Assembly: GCA_028824295.1 (NCBI GenBank)
Contig: JAPPED010000023.1
Span: 29,130-93,129, forward strand
Length of the DNA: 64,000 nucleotides
DNA from: Rhodospirillales bacterium
GTDB taxonomy: Bacteria; Pseudomonadota; Alphaproteobacteria; TMED109
Reading direction: 5' to 3'
Below the pieces are notes generated by a model. It did no database searches and had not been told where the DNA came from. It was given only the letters and a program-made list of their open reading frames with translations. Of the stretch, positions 50,700 to 60,125 are shown piece by piece; the first letter of the stretch is position 1, and the number at the start of each line of letters is the position of its first letter. Both the position numbers and the translations under genes were made by a program.

Positions 50700-50788
50700 A
50701 CGGTTTCCTTGAGGCTCCTGCCCGTGCGCGCCATCTCGTCGCGCAGCTTGGCTGCGTTGTCGTCGTCCAGCGTCAACGTGGTTCTCAT
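50692..50788 (-). pseudogene. vapB: 5' part of the interrupted vapB antitoxin gene
   Basis: From ATG 50788 the frame gives MRTTLTLDDD then NAAKLRDEMARTGRSLKE and TVNE, a ribbon-helix-helix antitoxin N-terminus, before running into the transposon end. Joined to 47619-47471 it restores the whole antitoxin in frame. A palindrome CATCATGATG at 50811-50820 just upstream may be its operator. Confidence 0.88.
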
Positions 50789-50838
50789 GCGAGTGATGCT
50801 AAGAGGAGAACATCATGATGGCAAGCAAGTGATGCAGA

Positions 50839-51840
50839 TCATTCCTGGGAGGCAGCGTGCTGGAACCACCGATGGGCACAGCGATCGTGCCACGGCGTCT
50901 TCGACCCTTGGCCGTGAAACCCGACATGGCCGCCCGAACGTGGAAACAGGCATGTCAGCGCCGTGGTCCGTCGCCAAGCCTGGGCACGGTACGGCGCAAA
51001 CGGGACAATCGGGTCATCCTGGGCGGCAATCACCAGCGTTGGCACGTTGATCCCCCCCAGAAACTCCTTCGCTGAACACTGCCGGTAGTAGTCGTCTGCA
51101 TCGGCATAACCGTGACTTGGCGCGGTGAAGCACTCGTCAAATTCATAAATGGTCCTGACCCGCGTGATCGCAGATCGCACGCCAGCGTCGAGCGGCACAC
51201 CGGAAGCCTGCGTTTCCGCCTTCATGTGCGACAGGAACCATCGGTGATAGCCGGCATTCCGCCACCGGAGAATGTTGCTGCAGGTTGCGGCCAGATCGAT
51301 CGGGGCGCATACGGAGACTGCTGCCAGTACTCGCCTTCGGGTACCGCCTGGTTCCCCCAAGAACTTCAGCAGGATGTTGGCGCCCAGCGAGAATCCCATC
51401 ACCACTACCCCGTCGCCCACCAGTCCCGCAGGCAGGTCCGCAATGAGGTCCGAAAGGTCCGTGCTGCTGCCCGCGCAGTATCGCACCCGGCAGGTGGTGC
51501 TCGACGGCCCGGCGCCGCGCAGGTTGACGCGCAGCACCGCGTACCCGTGTTCGAGGAAATACCGGGCGCTGGCTCGCAGGTAGTCGCTGTCTTCAGACCC
51601 GGCCAGCCCGTGTACCAGCAGCACCAATGGCCGGTTCGCGTCAGACAATGGAGAATTCAGCACCGCCTGATGACAGTCGCCCGACCCGTCCGACGCCGGC
51701 ACGCGCAACCGGCGGGTCTCGAACTCCGCCAGGCTGACGGATCGTCCTCTCAGGGAGTTGCGGCATGTCTGCAGATCCCCTGACCACCACGGGAGCCTTG
51801 GACGAAATTCCGGGAACGCGACTTCTGGACGGGTCATCAT
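50839..51840 (-). CDS. Alpha/beta hydrolase, YheT family
   Basis: 333-aa alpha/beta hydrolase of the COG0429 group. LVLLVHGLAGSEDSDYLRA carries the oxyanion region, VVMGFSLGANILLKFLGE the nucleophile Ser (GFSLG), IAAQDDPIVPF the acid Asp and RSGGHVGFH the catalytic His. Its substrate is an ester or lactone of unknown type. It begins 4 nt after the pobA stop, so it is the last gene of the pcaHGB-pobA run and might act on a pathway lactone in place of the missing pcaD. It starts at ATG 51840 or the adjacent ATG 51837. Confidence 0.88.
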   Translation of the reverse strand: MMTRPEVAFPEFRPRLPWWSGDLQTCRNSLRGRSVSLAEFETRRLRVPASDGSGDCHQAVLNSPLSDANRPLVLLVHGLAGSEDSDYLRASARYFLEHGYAVLRVNLRGAGPSSTTCRVRYCAGSSTDLSDLIADLPAGLVGDGVVVMGFSLGANILLKFLGEPGGTRRRVLAAVSVCAPIDLAATCSNILRWRNAGYHRWFLSHMKAETQASGVPLDAGVRSAITRVRTIYEFDECFTAPSHGYADADDYYRQCSAKEFLGGINVPTLVIAAQDDPIVPFAPYRAQAWRRTTALTCLFPRSGGHVGFHGQGSKTPWHDRCAHRWFQHAASQE

Positions 51841-51844
51841 CAGT

Positions 51845-54419
<2,575 letters not shown>

Positions 54420-54440
54420 GCGGACGCGACTGCAGGCAGC

Positions 54441-55037
54441 TCAGACATCGAAGAAGACGGTCTCGCGTTCGCCCTGCATGTGAATGTCAAAACTATACGT
54501 GCGGCTCGAATGGGCATCGGTGCACCGTGCGATCAGCGTGCCCCGCCGGCCACGAGGTACCGCGTTCAGCACTGGATCCCGGAGATTCGCCTCGTGCTCG
54601 TCAGCGAAGTAGATGCGCGTGACCACGTGGCGCAGCAGGCCGCGCATGAACAGGGTGACCTGCAGGTGCGGAGCCTGAAGTCCGTCGACGCTGCCGGGCT
54701 TGACCGTCTCGAACTCGAACCGGCCGTCCGACCCGGCGCCGGTCCCCACCCGGCCGAAGCCGGTGAACGGTGCGTCGGATGGACCGGACGGCGGTTCGTT
54801 CGTGAAACCGTCGCAGCGGCCTGTCGCATCTGCCTGCCAGACCTCGATCAGGGCGTCCGGAATCACGTCCCCGGCACCGTCGAACACGCGTCCGACAATC
54901 CGGATACGCTGGCCGCAGGCCTGATCCGTCACCATGGTTCCGCTGCCGATGGCGGTCCCAGCGAAACCGTACTGGTCGGGCACGAGGCCGAAGCCGAAGA
55001 ACGGCCCGATCGTCTGCGAGGGAGTTTGTCGCGGCAT
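54441..55037 (-). CDS. pcaG: Protocatechuate 3,4-dioxygenase alpha subunit
   Basis: 198-aa alpha subunit of the intradiol dioxygenase. Typical sequences are TPSQTIGPFFGFGL at the N-terminus, ALIEVWQADATGRC, FTGFGRVGTGAGSDGRFEFE and LQVTLFMRGLLRHVVTRIYF. As usual for alpha chains, the iron ligands are not all kept. It lies 6 nt after pcaH, the catalytic partner. Confidence 0.96.
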   Translation of the reverse strand: MPRQTPSQTIGPFFGFGLVPDQYGFAGTAIGSGTMVTDQACGQRIRIVGRVFDGAGDVIPDALIEVWQADATGRCDGFTNEPPSGPSDAPFTGFGRVGTGAGSDGRFEFETVKPGSVDGLQAPHLQVTLFMRGLLRHVVTRIYFADEHEANLRDPVLNAVPRGRRGTLIARCTDAHSSRTYSFDIHMQGERETVFFDV

Positions 55038-55043
55038 CCGGCC

Positions 55044-55739
55044 CTAACCCTCGTGCGGCGTCGCCCCAGGGCCGTTCAGGACAACGTCAAACCGGAAGGC
55101 GAGCGCGACGCCGGGCTCGGTGCGGTCCAGATCGAACTGGGCCAGCAGCAGGTCGCGGGCATCCTCCGGCACGCTGTTGTAGATGGGATCCAGCGGCAGC
55201 AGCGGATCCCCCCGGAAGTACATTTGCGTCACCAGCCGTGAACCGAAGTCAGGCCCAAACAGCGACAGATGGATGTGGTTGGGCCGCCAGGCGTTGGGGT
55301 GGTTCTGCCACGGGTAAGCACCGGGCTTGATGGTGCGGAAGCCGTAATGACCGGTGGCATCCGATCGACAGCGCCCGGCACCGAGAAAGTTTGGATCGAG
55401 CGGGGCATCGTGCTGATCGGTTGGCTGGATGTATCTGCCGGCGGCATTCGCCTGCCAGATTTCGAGCAGGGCGCCCGGGACCGGCCGTCCGGCCTCGTCA
55501 ATGATCCGACCGGTGACGATGATCCGTTCCCCGACGGGCTCGCCGCTACGGCGTCCGTTCCTGGTGAGATCGGCATCCAGCGGAGCAAGCGCCGAGCCAT
55601 CGCGGGCCGGACCGGCGTGCACCGACGAGAAACCGGGTACCCGAAGTGGCGGCCGCGTGGGTGCCCGGAAGCGCGTCGACACGTAGTCGGGATACCGATA
55701 CGGCGGCTGGCTTGATCTGTCCGGCTCGCTGGTCGTCAT
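55044..55739 (-). CDS. pcaH: Protocatechuate 3,4-dioxygenase beta subunit
   Basis: 231-aa iron-bearing beta subunit that cleaves protocatechuate between its hydroxyls. LLEIWQANAAGRYIQPTDQH holds the first tyrosine ligand region, KPGAYPWQNHPNAWRPNHIH the second Tyr and the two His ligands, and TQMYFRGDPL follows. The ATG at 55739 has GGGA upstream; an open extension before it is non-homologous. It is the first gene of pcaHGB-pobA-hydrolase. No pcaC, pcaD or pcaQ is in the window. Confidence 0.96.
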   Translation of the reverse strand: MTTSEPDRSSQPPYRYPDYVSTRFRAPTRPPLRVPGFSSVHAGPARDGSALAPLDADLTRNGRRSGEPVGERIIVTGRIIDEAGRPVPGALLEIWQANAAGRYIQPTDQHDAPLDPNFLGAGRCRSDATGHYGFRTIKPGAYPWQNHPNAWRPNHIHLSLFGPDFGSRLVTQMYFRGDPLLPLDPIYNSVPEDARDLLLAQFDLDRTEPGVALAFRFDVVLNGPGATPHEG

Positions 55740-55907
55740 CCGCTTTTCCCGGTGCAGTGCCGACGCGCATTCGGAACCGGCGATCCTCGGCCACCGGCAA
55801 CGCCACCGCAAGTGCCCGGCGCCCGCCGCCGCCAACGCAGGCGGCAATCGGCAGACGTCCTACCCGCCGACCGAAAAGGAGTTCCGCTGAAACGTTCCAA
55901 CGCGCGG

Positions 55908-57179
55908 CTAACAGCCTAGACCCTGTGACATCTGGGCATAACTGGTGAGGGGGACCGCGCACATCTGATTCCAGTCCGCCTTTTCGATGACGGGCCGGTG
56001 CAGCAGTTCGATCATGTCATCGAATTTCTCAAGCGCAGCGCAATCGACGACGCCTGGGTCCGCCGCCACACGGTGTTGAGGCCAGACGTGGTCACGGGCG
56101 TTACGCCAGAACTCGGTATCGTACTGGGAGCCGCAGGAATAGTGCCACCCAACAAACAGGCCGTAGCAGAGCATATTGTTGACGAGAAACCGATTAACCA
56201 CCGGCGCGTCGCGCTCGAGCGATTCGACCGGTCGGTTCAGCCGGATGTGGAGCACCATCCCGATCTGCAACTGGGCCGATACGATCGCGGTTGCCTCGAG
56301 GGGCTCCATGAAGGCCGCAGCATTGCCAATGCGGGCCACTGCACCATCGTAGATCTGACGGTGGACGAAATTGGGAAACGGAATAACGGCGCGCTGCTCG
56401 AATTCGGAGACGCCGTCGGCGTCAAGGAACGCGTCAAAGTCCGCCTCGACTTCGGCGAGGTTGGATACATCGCGATTGAAGATGTACCCGTATGACGTGT
56501 GAACCGTAAGCGGAATCACGAATATCCAGCCGTGCGGACGCGCGACCGCGCGGGTGTAGGTGTGTTGCAGGACCGGGCCCTCCCCGCTTTCCGCGACGAT
56601 TGCCGGGCATCGACGAATGACAGCCGTGTTGGTGGGAATAAAGGAAATGTCGATGTGGTGATCGGGATGGAGCTCTTTCGGGAACCCGCGGGCATCAAAG
56701 ACCAGGTCGTAGTGTTCCGGCGCCCGGTCCTCGAATTCCACCTCCGCGCCGCCCTCCACTCTGGCGATTTTCAGCACTTTCGCGTCGATGTGGTGCGCAC
56801 GCGTGGCTTCGTGCAGCAATTCCGCCATGAAATCCGCCGACAGGTGGTAGGCGTAGGACACCTGCTGCGGCGTGAAGTAGTGGGTGAAGTCTCGATTGCG
56901 CCGACCCCAGCCCTCGAACGCCACACCGTACTTCCTGGTTCCTTTCAAACGCTGCTGCACAGCCGCATGCGGCAACTTCGTCAGTTGCTGCAATTGCTGA
57001 ACCAGACTGGGCCAACTGCCTTCACCCACGCCGATGACCGGGATGCGCGAGTCATAGATGTGGTGCAACTCGTAGTCGTTGTCCGGGTGGAGACGCGTCA
57101 CGCTTGCGGCTGCCAACGAACCTGCCGTTCCCCGCCCGACAATCGCGATCTTCCGTAAGGATTTGCCGTCCGGCACCAT
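55908..57179 (-). CDS. Flavin-dependent halogenase-like protein
   Basis: 423-aa flavoprotein of the tryptophan halogenase family. The FAD site is IAIVGRGTAGSLAA (GRGTAG at 15-20) and GVGEGSWPS fits the GVGEATxPT block. A lysine at position 83 (TRKYGVAFEGW) aligns with the catalytic Lys of PrnA-type halogenases, and GWIFVIP (217-223) stands where halogenases have WxWxIP, with two aromatic changes. It is some 100 residues shorter than classical Trp halogenases. It is 168 bp from pcaH and 187 bp from the LolA-like gene, all leftward, so membership of the adjacent peptide cluster is likely but not proven. Confidence 0.8.
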   Translation of the reverse strand: MVPDGKSLRKIAIVGRGTAGSLAAASVTRLHPDNDYELHHIYDSRIPVIGVGEGSWPSLVQQLQQLTKLPHAAVQQRLKGTRKYGVAFEGWGRRNRDFTHYFTPQQVSYAYHLSADFMAELLHEATRAHHIDAKVLKIARVEGGAEVEFEDRAPEHYDLVFDARGFPKELHPDHHIDISFIPTNTAVIRRCPAIVAESGEGPVLQHTYTRAVARPHGWIFVIPLTVHTSYGYIFNRDVSNLAEVEADFDAFLDADGVSEFEQRAVIPFPNFVHRQIYDGAVARIGNAAAFMEPLEATAIVSAQLQIGMVLHIRLNRPVESLERDAPVVNRFLVNNMLCYGLFVGWHYSCGSQYDTEFWRNARDHVWPQHRVAADPGVVDCAALEKFDDMIELLHRPVIEKADWNQMCAVPLTSYAQMSQGLGC

Positions 57180-57366
57180 CTACCTACGAGGCTTCTGTGA
57201 GCGACCGTTGATCAACTGTCCGAGAGCGCTTATCTCGCGCGCTCAAACTCTGGCAGGGGCGTTCGCCTGCCGCCCTGACTCGCAAGGGAGCCTGCCTCCA
57301 AAGTCCTCGCGTCCGCGCCTTCGGTGTCGGTGAACACACCGGTCTCGATGGCGATGCCAATTCGCA

Positions 57367-58239
57367 TCAGCGCACGCGCCGAAGCGCTGTCTGGGTGAAT
57401 TCGCTGTCATCAAGATTCGTGCGGAATCGGAAATCGGTCCAGTGGAGAACCGTGCTAGCACCGGTCAGGTGATTCTCCATCGTTTGCTCTTCCGCCCGCC
57501 AGTACTGATCCAGATACTGCTGGTACTTGGAGAGCGTGAGCGTCTTCAAATGCGAGCCCTTTCGGTCGTAGAGCTCCATCTTCCAGGTTCGAAGTTCGTC
57601 CGCATCCTGCCACACGACCTTCCTGCTGTAGCCGGACTTCGCATCCAAGGGAACCTGTTCGGTCACCGTACAAGTCAGTTCGCCGCAGGGTTCGTCGCGA
57701 AGATACTTGTAGGTGTACTCCTCCACCTCCGGAGGGCTCATGTCCTCGTACGAAAATTCGCTTCCCATGAATGACCCTGAGCGCTTCGCTGCGCTGATGC
57801 GCTTCACCCTCTTCAGGGCCGGGAGATACAGCCACTGGTCATCCTGCGTGTTGATGTGAGCATGAGTCAAGAGCGCTGTTCCCTGTACGTCGCGTGGCTG
57901 ATCGAACACGAACAGGCTCTTGTCACCGTCCGTCAGCACCTCCAGGACCTTGAAGCGCATCTGGCGCACGCTCTCGCGTCCGTGCCGGTCGCGGAGCACC
58001 ATCGTCAATCCGGCAGAGAAATCTCCGAAACCTTCGTTCCGGGCACTCGCTTCACTGGCGATCCGAAGCCCTTTTTCCTCCGGCGTTTCGTCCTGGGCAA
58101 GCGTGTGCGAATGCGGCAGGCAGAAGCACGCCAGGGCCAGAACCAGGGCAACGGCCCAGGCACGGCGGGGACACAGGCAGCCCGTCGCCCGGCTTTGGCG
58201 TGTACACCTTCCCACGGCGGTTTCGCGGCGGATCAGCAT
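57367..58239 (-). CDS. Exported LolA-like outer-membrane lipoprotein-sorting family protein
   Basis: 290-aa protein with a signal peptide (Arg-rich start, core VALVLALACFCLPHSHTLA) and the half-barrel domain seen in proteins encoded beside RND exporters: FSAGLTMVLRDRHGRESVRQ, KSLFVFDQPRDVQGTALLTH, QWLYLPALKRVKRISAAKRS and GSEFSYEDMSPPEVEEYTY. It may carry a lipid or the peptide product to the outer membrane; the expected MMPL/RND partner is absent here. The ATG at 58239 is chosen for the signal peptide. It is divergent from the precursor gene. Confidence 0.82.
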   Translation of the reverse strand: MLIRRETAVGRCTRQSRATGCLCPRRAWAVALVLALACFCLPHSHTLAQDETPEEKGLRIASEASARNEGFGDFSAGLTMVLRDRHGRESVRQMRFKVLEVLTDGDKSLFVFDQPRDVQGTALLTHAHINTQDDQWLYLPALKRVKRISAAKRSGSFMGSEFSYEDMSPPEVEEYTYKYLRDEPCGELTCTVTEQVPLDAKSGYSRKVVWQDADELRTWKMELYDRKGSHLKTLTLSKYQQYLDQYWRAEEQTMENHLTGASTVLHWTDFRFRTNLDDSEFTQTALRRVR

Positions 58240-58609
58240 CCCTTCAGCTCCCGTGATGGACACGACGCATTGTACCGTGAATCGATTCCGGGGCCCTCCA
58301 AAGGAGTTGGCAGCTCGAAGAGCGATAGCCGCCCAAGCTGCGGGATGAACCGGCGCAGCGGGCCGCGTTGCATAGAACCGGCTTGTTGGCATGCGATGGA
58401 CACGGCTCCTCCGTCTCGGAAAACTCGACGCAATTTCGCAGGCGCGAAAGCGGGCAGGAAGGCAGATCGAGAGGCGAATCCACCGTGCCAGCGGCGTTTG
58501 CAGTGCAGCGCATCAGCTTAAAATGGTTGCATTTTTTCGCATCTTTGTGTATGCTATCGTCCGTCCCTTGACGGACGCGAATCGTCATGTTTAAAGGAAG
58601 GAGAACGTC
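58240..58609. other. Divergent regulatory region between the LolA-like and precursor genes
   Basis: 370 bp. The part near the precursor (58515-58600) is AT-rich with a promoter and a strong ribosome site. No gene is supported; an open frame on the minus strand across the precursor is a shadow. Confidence 0.5.
58527..58555 (+). promoter_or_regulatory. Promoter of the precursor peptide gene
   Basis: TTGCAT at 58527-58532 and TATGCT at 58550-58555 with a 17-nt spacer rich in T, then about 55 nt of leader and AAGGAAGGAGA directly before the ATG at 58610. Each box matches four of six consensus bases. Confidence 0.5.
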
Positions 58610-58861
58610 ATGCGCAGCGGCGATGACATGCTGAAGCAGATTGTTGAGAAGTCTTCGTTGGACCCTGAATTCAGACAACAGCTTCTGGCGAATCCCAAGA
58701 GTACCATCAGCGAGGAATTGGGTATCACAATACCTGAGTCCATGAATATCAAAGTGCATGAAAGTGACATGCAGACCGTGCATGTCGCGCTACCGCCAGA
58801 TCCCAACATCACCGAGGAGCAACTCGAAGCTATTTCAGCTGGTCTTTGCTGCTGCTGGTAA
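58610..58861 (+). CDS. NHLP-type RiPP precursor with an LCCCW C-terminus
   Basis: 83-aa peptide. Residues ~10-78 resemble the nitrile-hydratase-like leader family: DPEFRQQLLANPKSTISEEL, LGITIPESMNIKVHES, then VHVALPPDPN and ITEEQLEAISAG. The last residues after Ser-Ala-Gly (76-78) are Leu79-Cys80-Cys81-Cys82-Trp83. In NHLP precursors cleavage falls after a Gly-Gly or similar pair, so a five-residue core with three adjacent Cys and a terminal Trp is predicted. Cysteines suit thiazoline formation by the YcaO enzyme encoded at 60126-62444. It is the only plus-strand gene of the cluster, with its own promoter and terminator. Confidence 0.88.
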   Translation: MRSGDDMLKQIVEKSSLDPEFRQQLLANPKSTISEELGITIPESMNIKVHESDMQTVHVALPPDPNITEEQLEAISAGLCCCW

Positions 58862-58908
58862 TCTCCACGATCAGCGGGAGGGCGGTTGAAGTTCCGCATT
58901 GATCGAAC

Positions 58909-58940
58909 CCACGTTTCGACGTGGCCTCGCCTTATTTTTC
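58909..58940 (+). terminator. Terminator of the precursor gene
   Basis: CCACGT-TTCG-ACGTGG (58909-58924), a perfect 6-bp stem closed by a stable TTCG tetraloop, followed by CCTCGCC and then a T-rich TTATTTTTC. It lies 48 bp after the precursor stop. Confidence 0.6.
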
Positions 58941-58991
58941 TTCCCTAGGCGGGCGTACTTGATGGTTGCGTGCGCCCGCTGAACGCCGCTG

Positions 58992-60116
58992 TCAGGAGGT
59001 GGCCGCTCCGGACAGCACCATGAACACGTAGGCCTTGACCTTTCGAAGCCCGTTTCCGGATATGACCAGCTTGATGTGGTGAATGCCGCGCAGGAGCAAA
59101 TAACGCCCGGACTTCGCGAAGAGTGGCTGCGGTTTCGACACCCAGCCAGCAAGCGCCGCAACCTTCTCCGGAACTACAAGCTCCTCGTGGCCTAGTGCGG
59201 CCAGGAACGGGTCCCAATCACCCGGGCCGTCCAGCCAATAACGTGCATCTCTTGTGTATCGCTGCTTGACCATGAACGTCAGGCCGAGCGTCGGACCGAG
59301 ACCGTCTTCCTGGACGTCAACGTTCACCCCTGCCCTCGCGACGTTCGCGCGTCGCGCGAAGCGGGACATCACGGATTCGACGGCCGGGATCTGACCTGGC
59401 CAGTTCGTGCCCGCGAGATAGGAACAGAGGTCATGCTGCGCTTCAAAGCCCATGATGGCCAAACGAATCGCTCGTGAACGAGACGGAAATACTCCGAAAG
59501 AATCCATGCGCGTTCCCGATGGCTGCGCCAGGTAGACTCGCTCGACGTGCTCGCGTTGGGCATCGTTTCGCTTCCAGCCCGCACAGGAAACGAGGGCGTC
59601 CGCCACCATGCCGGCGTCGTTCGCCTGACCGCGGGCGCCGATGATCGGCCGCCCGCCGGGCCGGAGGAACATTCCCGGATGCTCGCGCTCGCGCTCGCGG
59701 TCCCGCGCCGAGCCGATGTCATATTCCAGCATCAACTTGCGGCCCACTACTGCTCGCAGGGGTGAATTCTCCGTATCGATGTGTCTGAACAACCGCGCAA
59801 TCGCTGTCGCGGTCTCGTCGGTCTTGTTGGTCCGCGCTCGCTCCAAGAAAAACTCAGCCGTTCTGGTTCCGCTCGCCAAGGAGACGCCCAAATCCGCCTC
59901 CGGCCTCGGAGTGTGCAGCGGCAGTTCAAAGCCGAACGGAAGCGCGCCCATCGTGATCGGAAGGTCTTCGGCGCATGCGAGTATGCGCTCCCATTCAGGG
60001 TCACCGACAAGCGTCGGCGAAACTCCGTTTCGAAAGTGTCCGAGCAAGTCGCCCATGGTGCCGCCCTCTTCGGCGAGGCGGTCCTGGGTCAGCGCGACTG
60101 CTTCGTCAATATCCAT
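58992..60116 (-). CDS. Unrecognised protein cotranscribed with the YcaO cyclodehydratase
   Basis: 374-aa soluble protein with no signal or membrane segment. Recognisable blocks are few: a middle GGRPIIGARGQANDAGMVAD, a C-terminal DWDPFLAALGHEELVVPEKV and RGIHHIKLVISGNGLRKVKA. From memory the last block recalls hypothetical proteins seen near other peptide clusters, ending in a HIK...AKAY pattern, but I cannot name the family. Only 9 bp separate it from the YcaO stop, so it is very probably a cluster enzyme or substrate-handling partner. It is not a nitroreductase-type dehydrogenase by motif. Confidence 0.75.
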   Translation of the reverse strand: MDIDEAVALTQDRLAEEGGTMGDLLGHFRNGVSPTLVGDPEWERILACAEDLPITMGALPFGFELPLHTPRPEADLGVSLASGTRTAEFFLERARTNKTDETATAIARLFRHIDTENSPLRAVVGRKLMLEYDIGSARDREREREHPGMFLRPGGRPIIGARGQANDAGMVADALVSCAGWKRNDAQREHVERVYLAQPSGTRMDSFGVFPSRSRAIRLAIMGFEAQHDLCSYLAGTNWPGQIPAVESVMSRFARRANVARAGVNVDVQEDGLGPTLGLTFMVKQRYTRDARYWLDGPGDWDPFLAALGHEELVVPEKVAALAGWVSKPQPLFAKSGRYLLLRGIHHIKLVISGNGLRKVKAYVFMVLSGAATS

Positions 60117-60125
60117 GCCGTCTCG

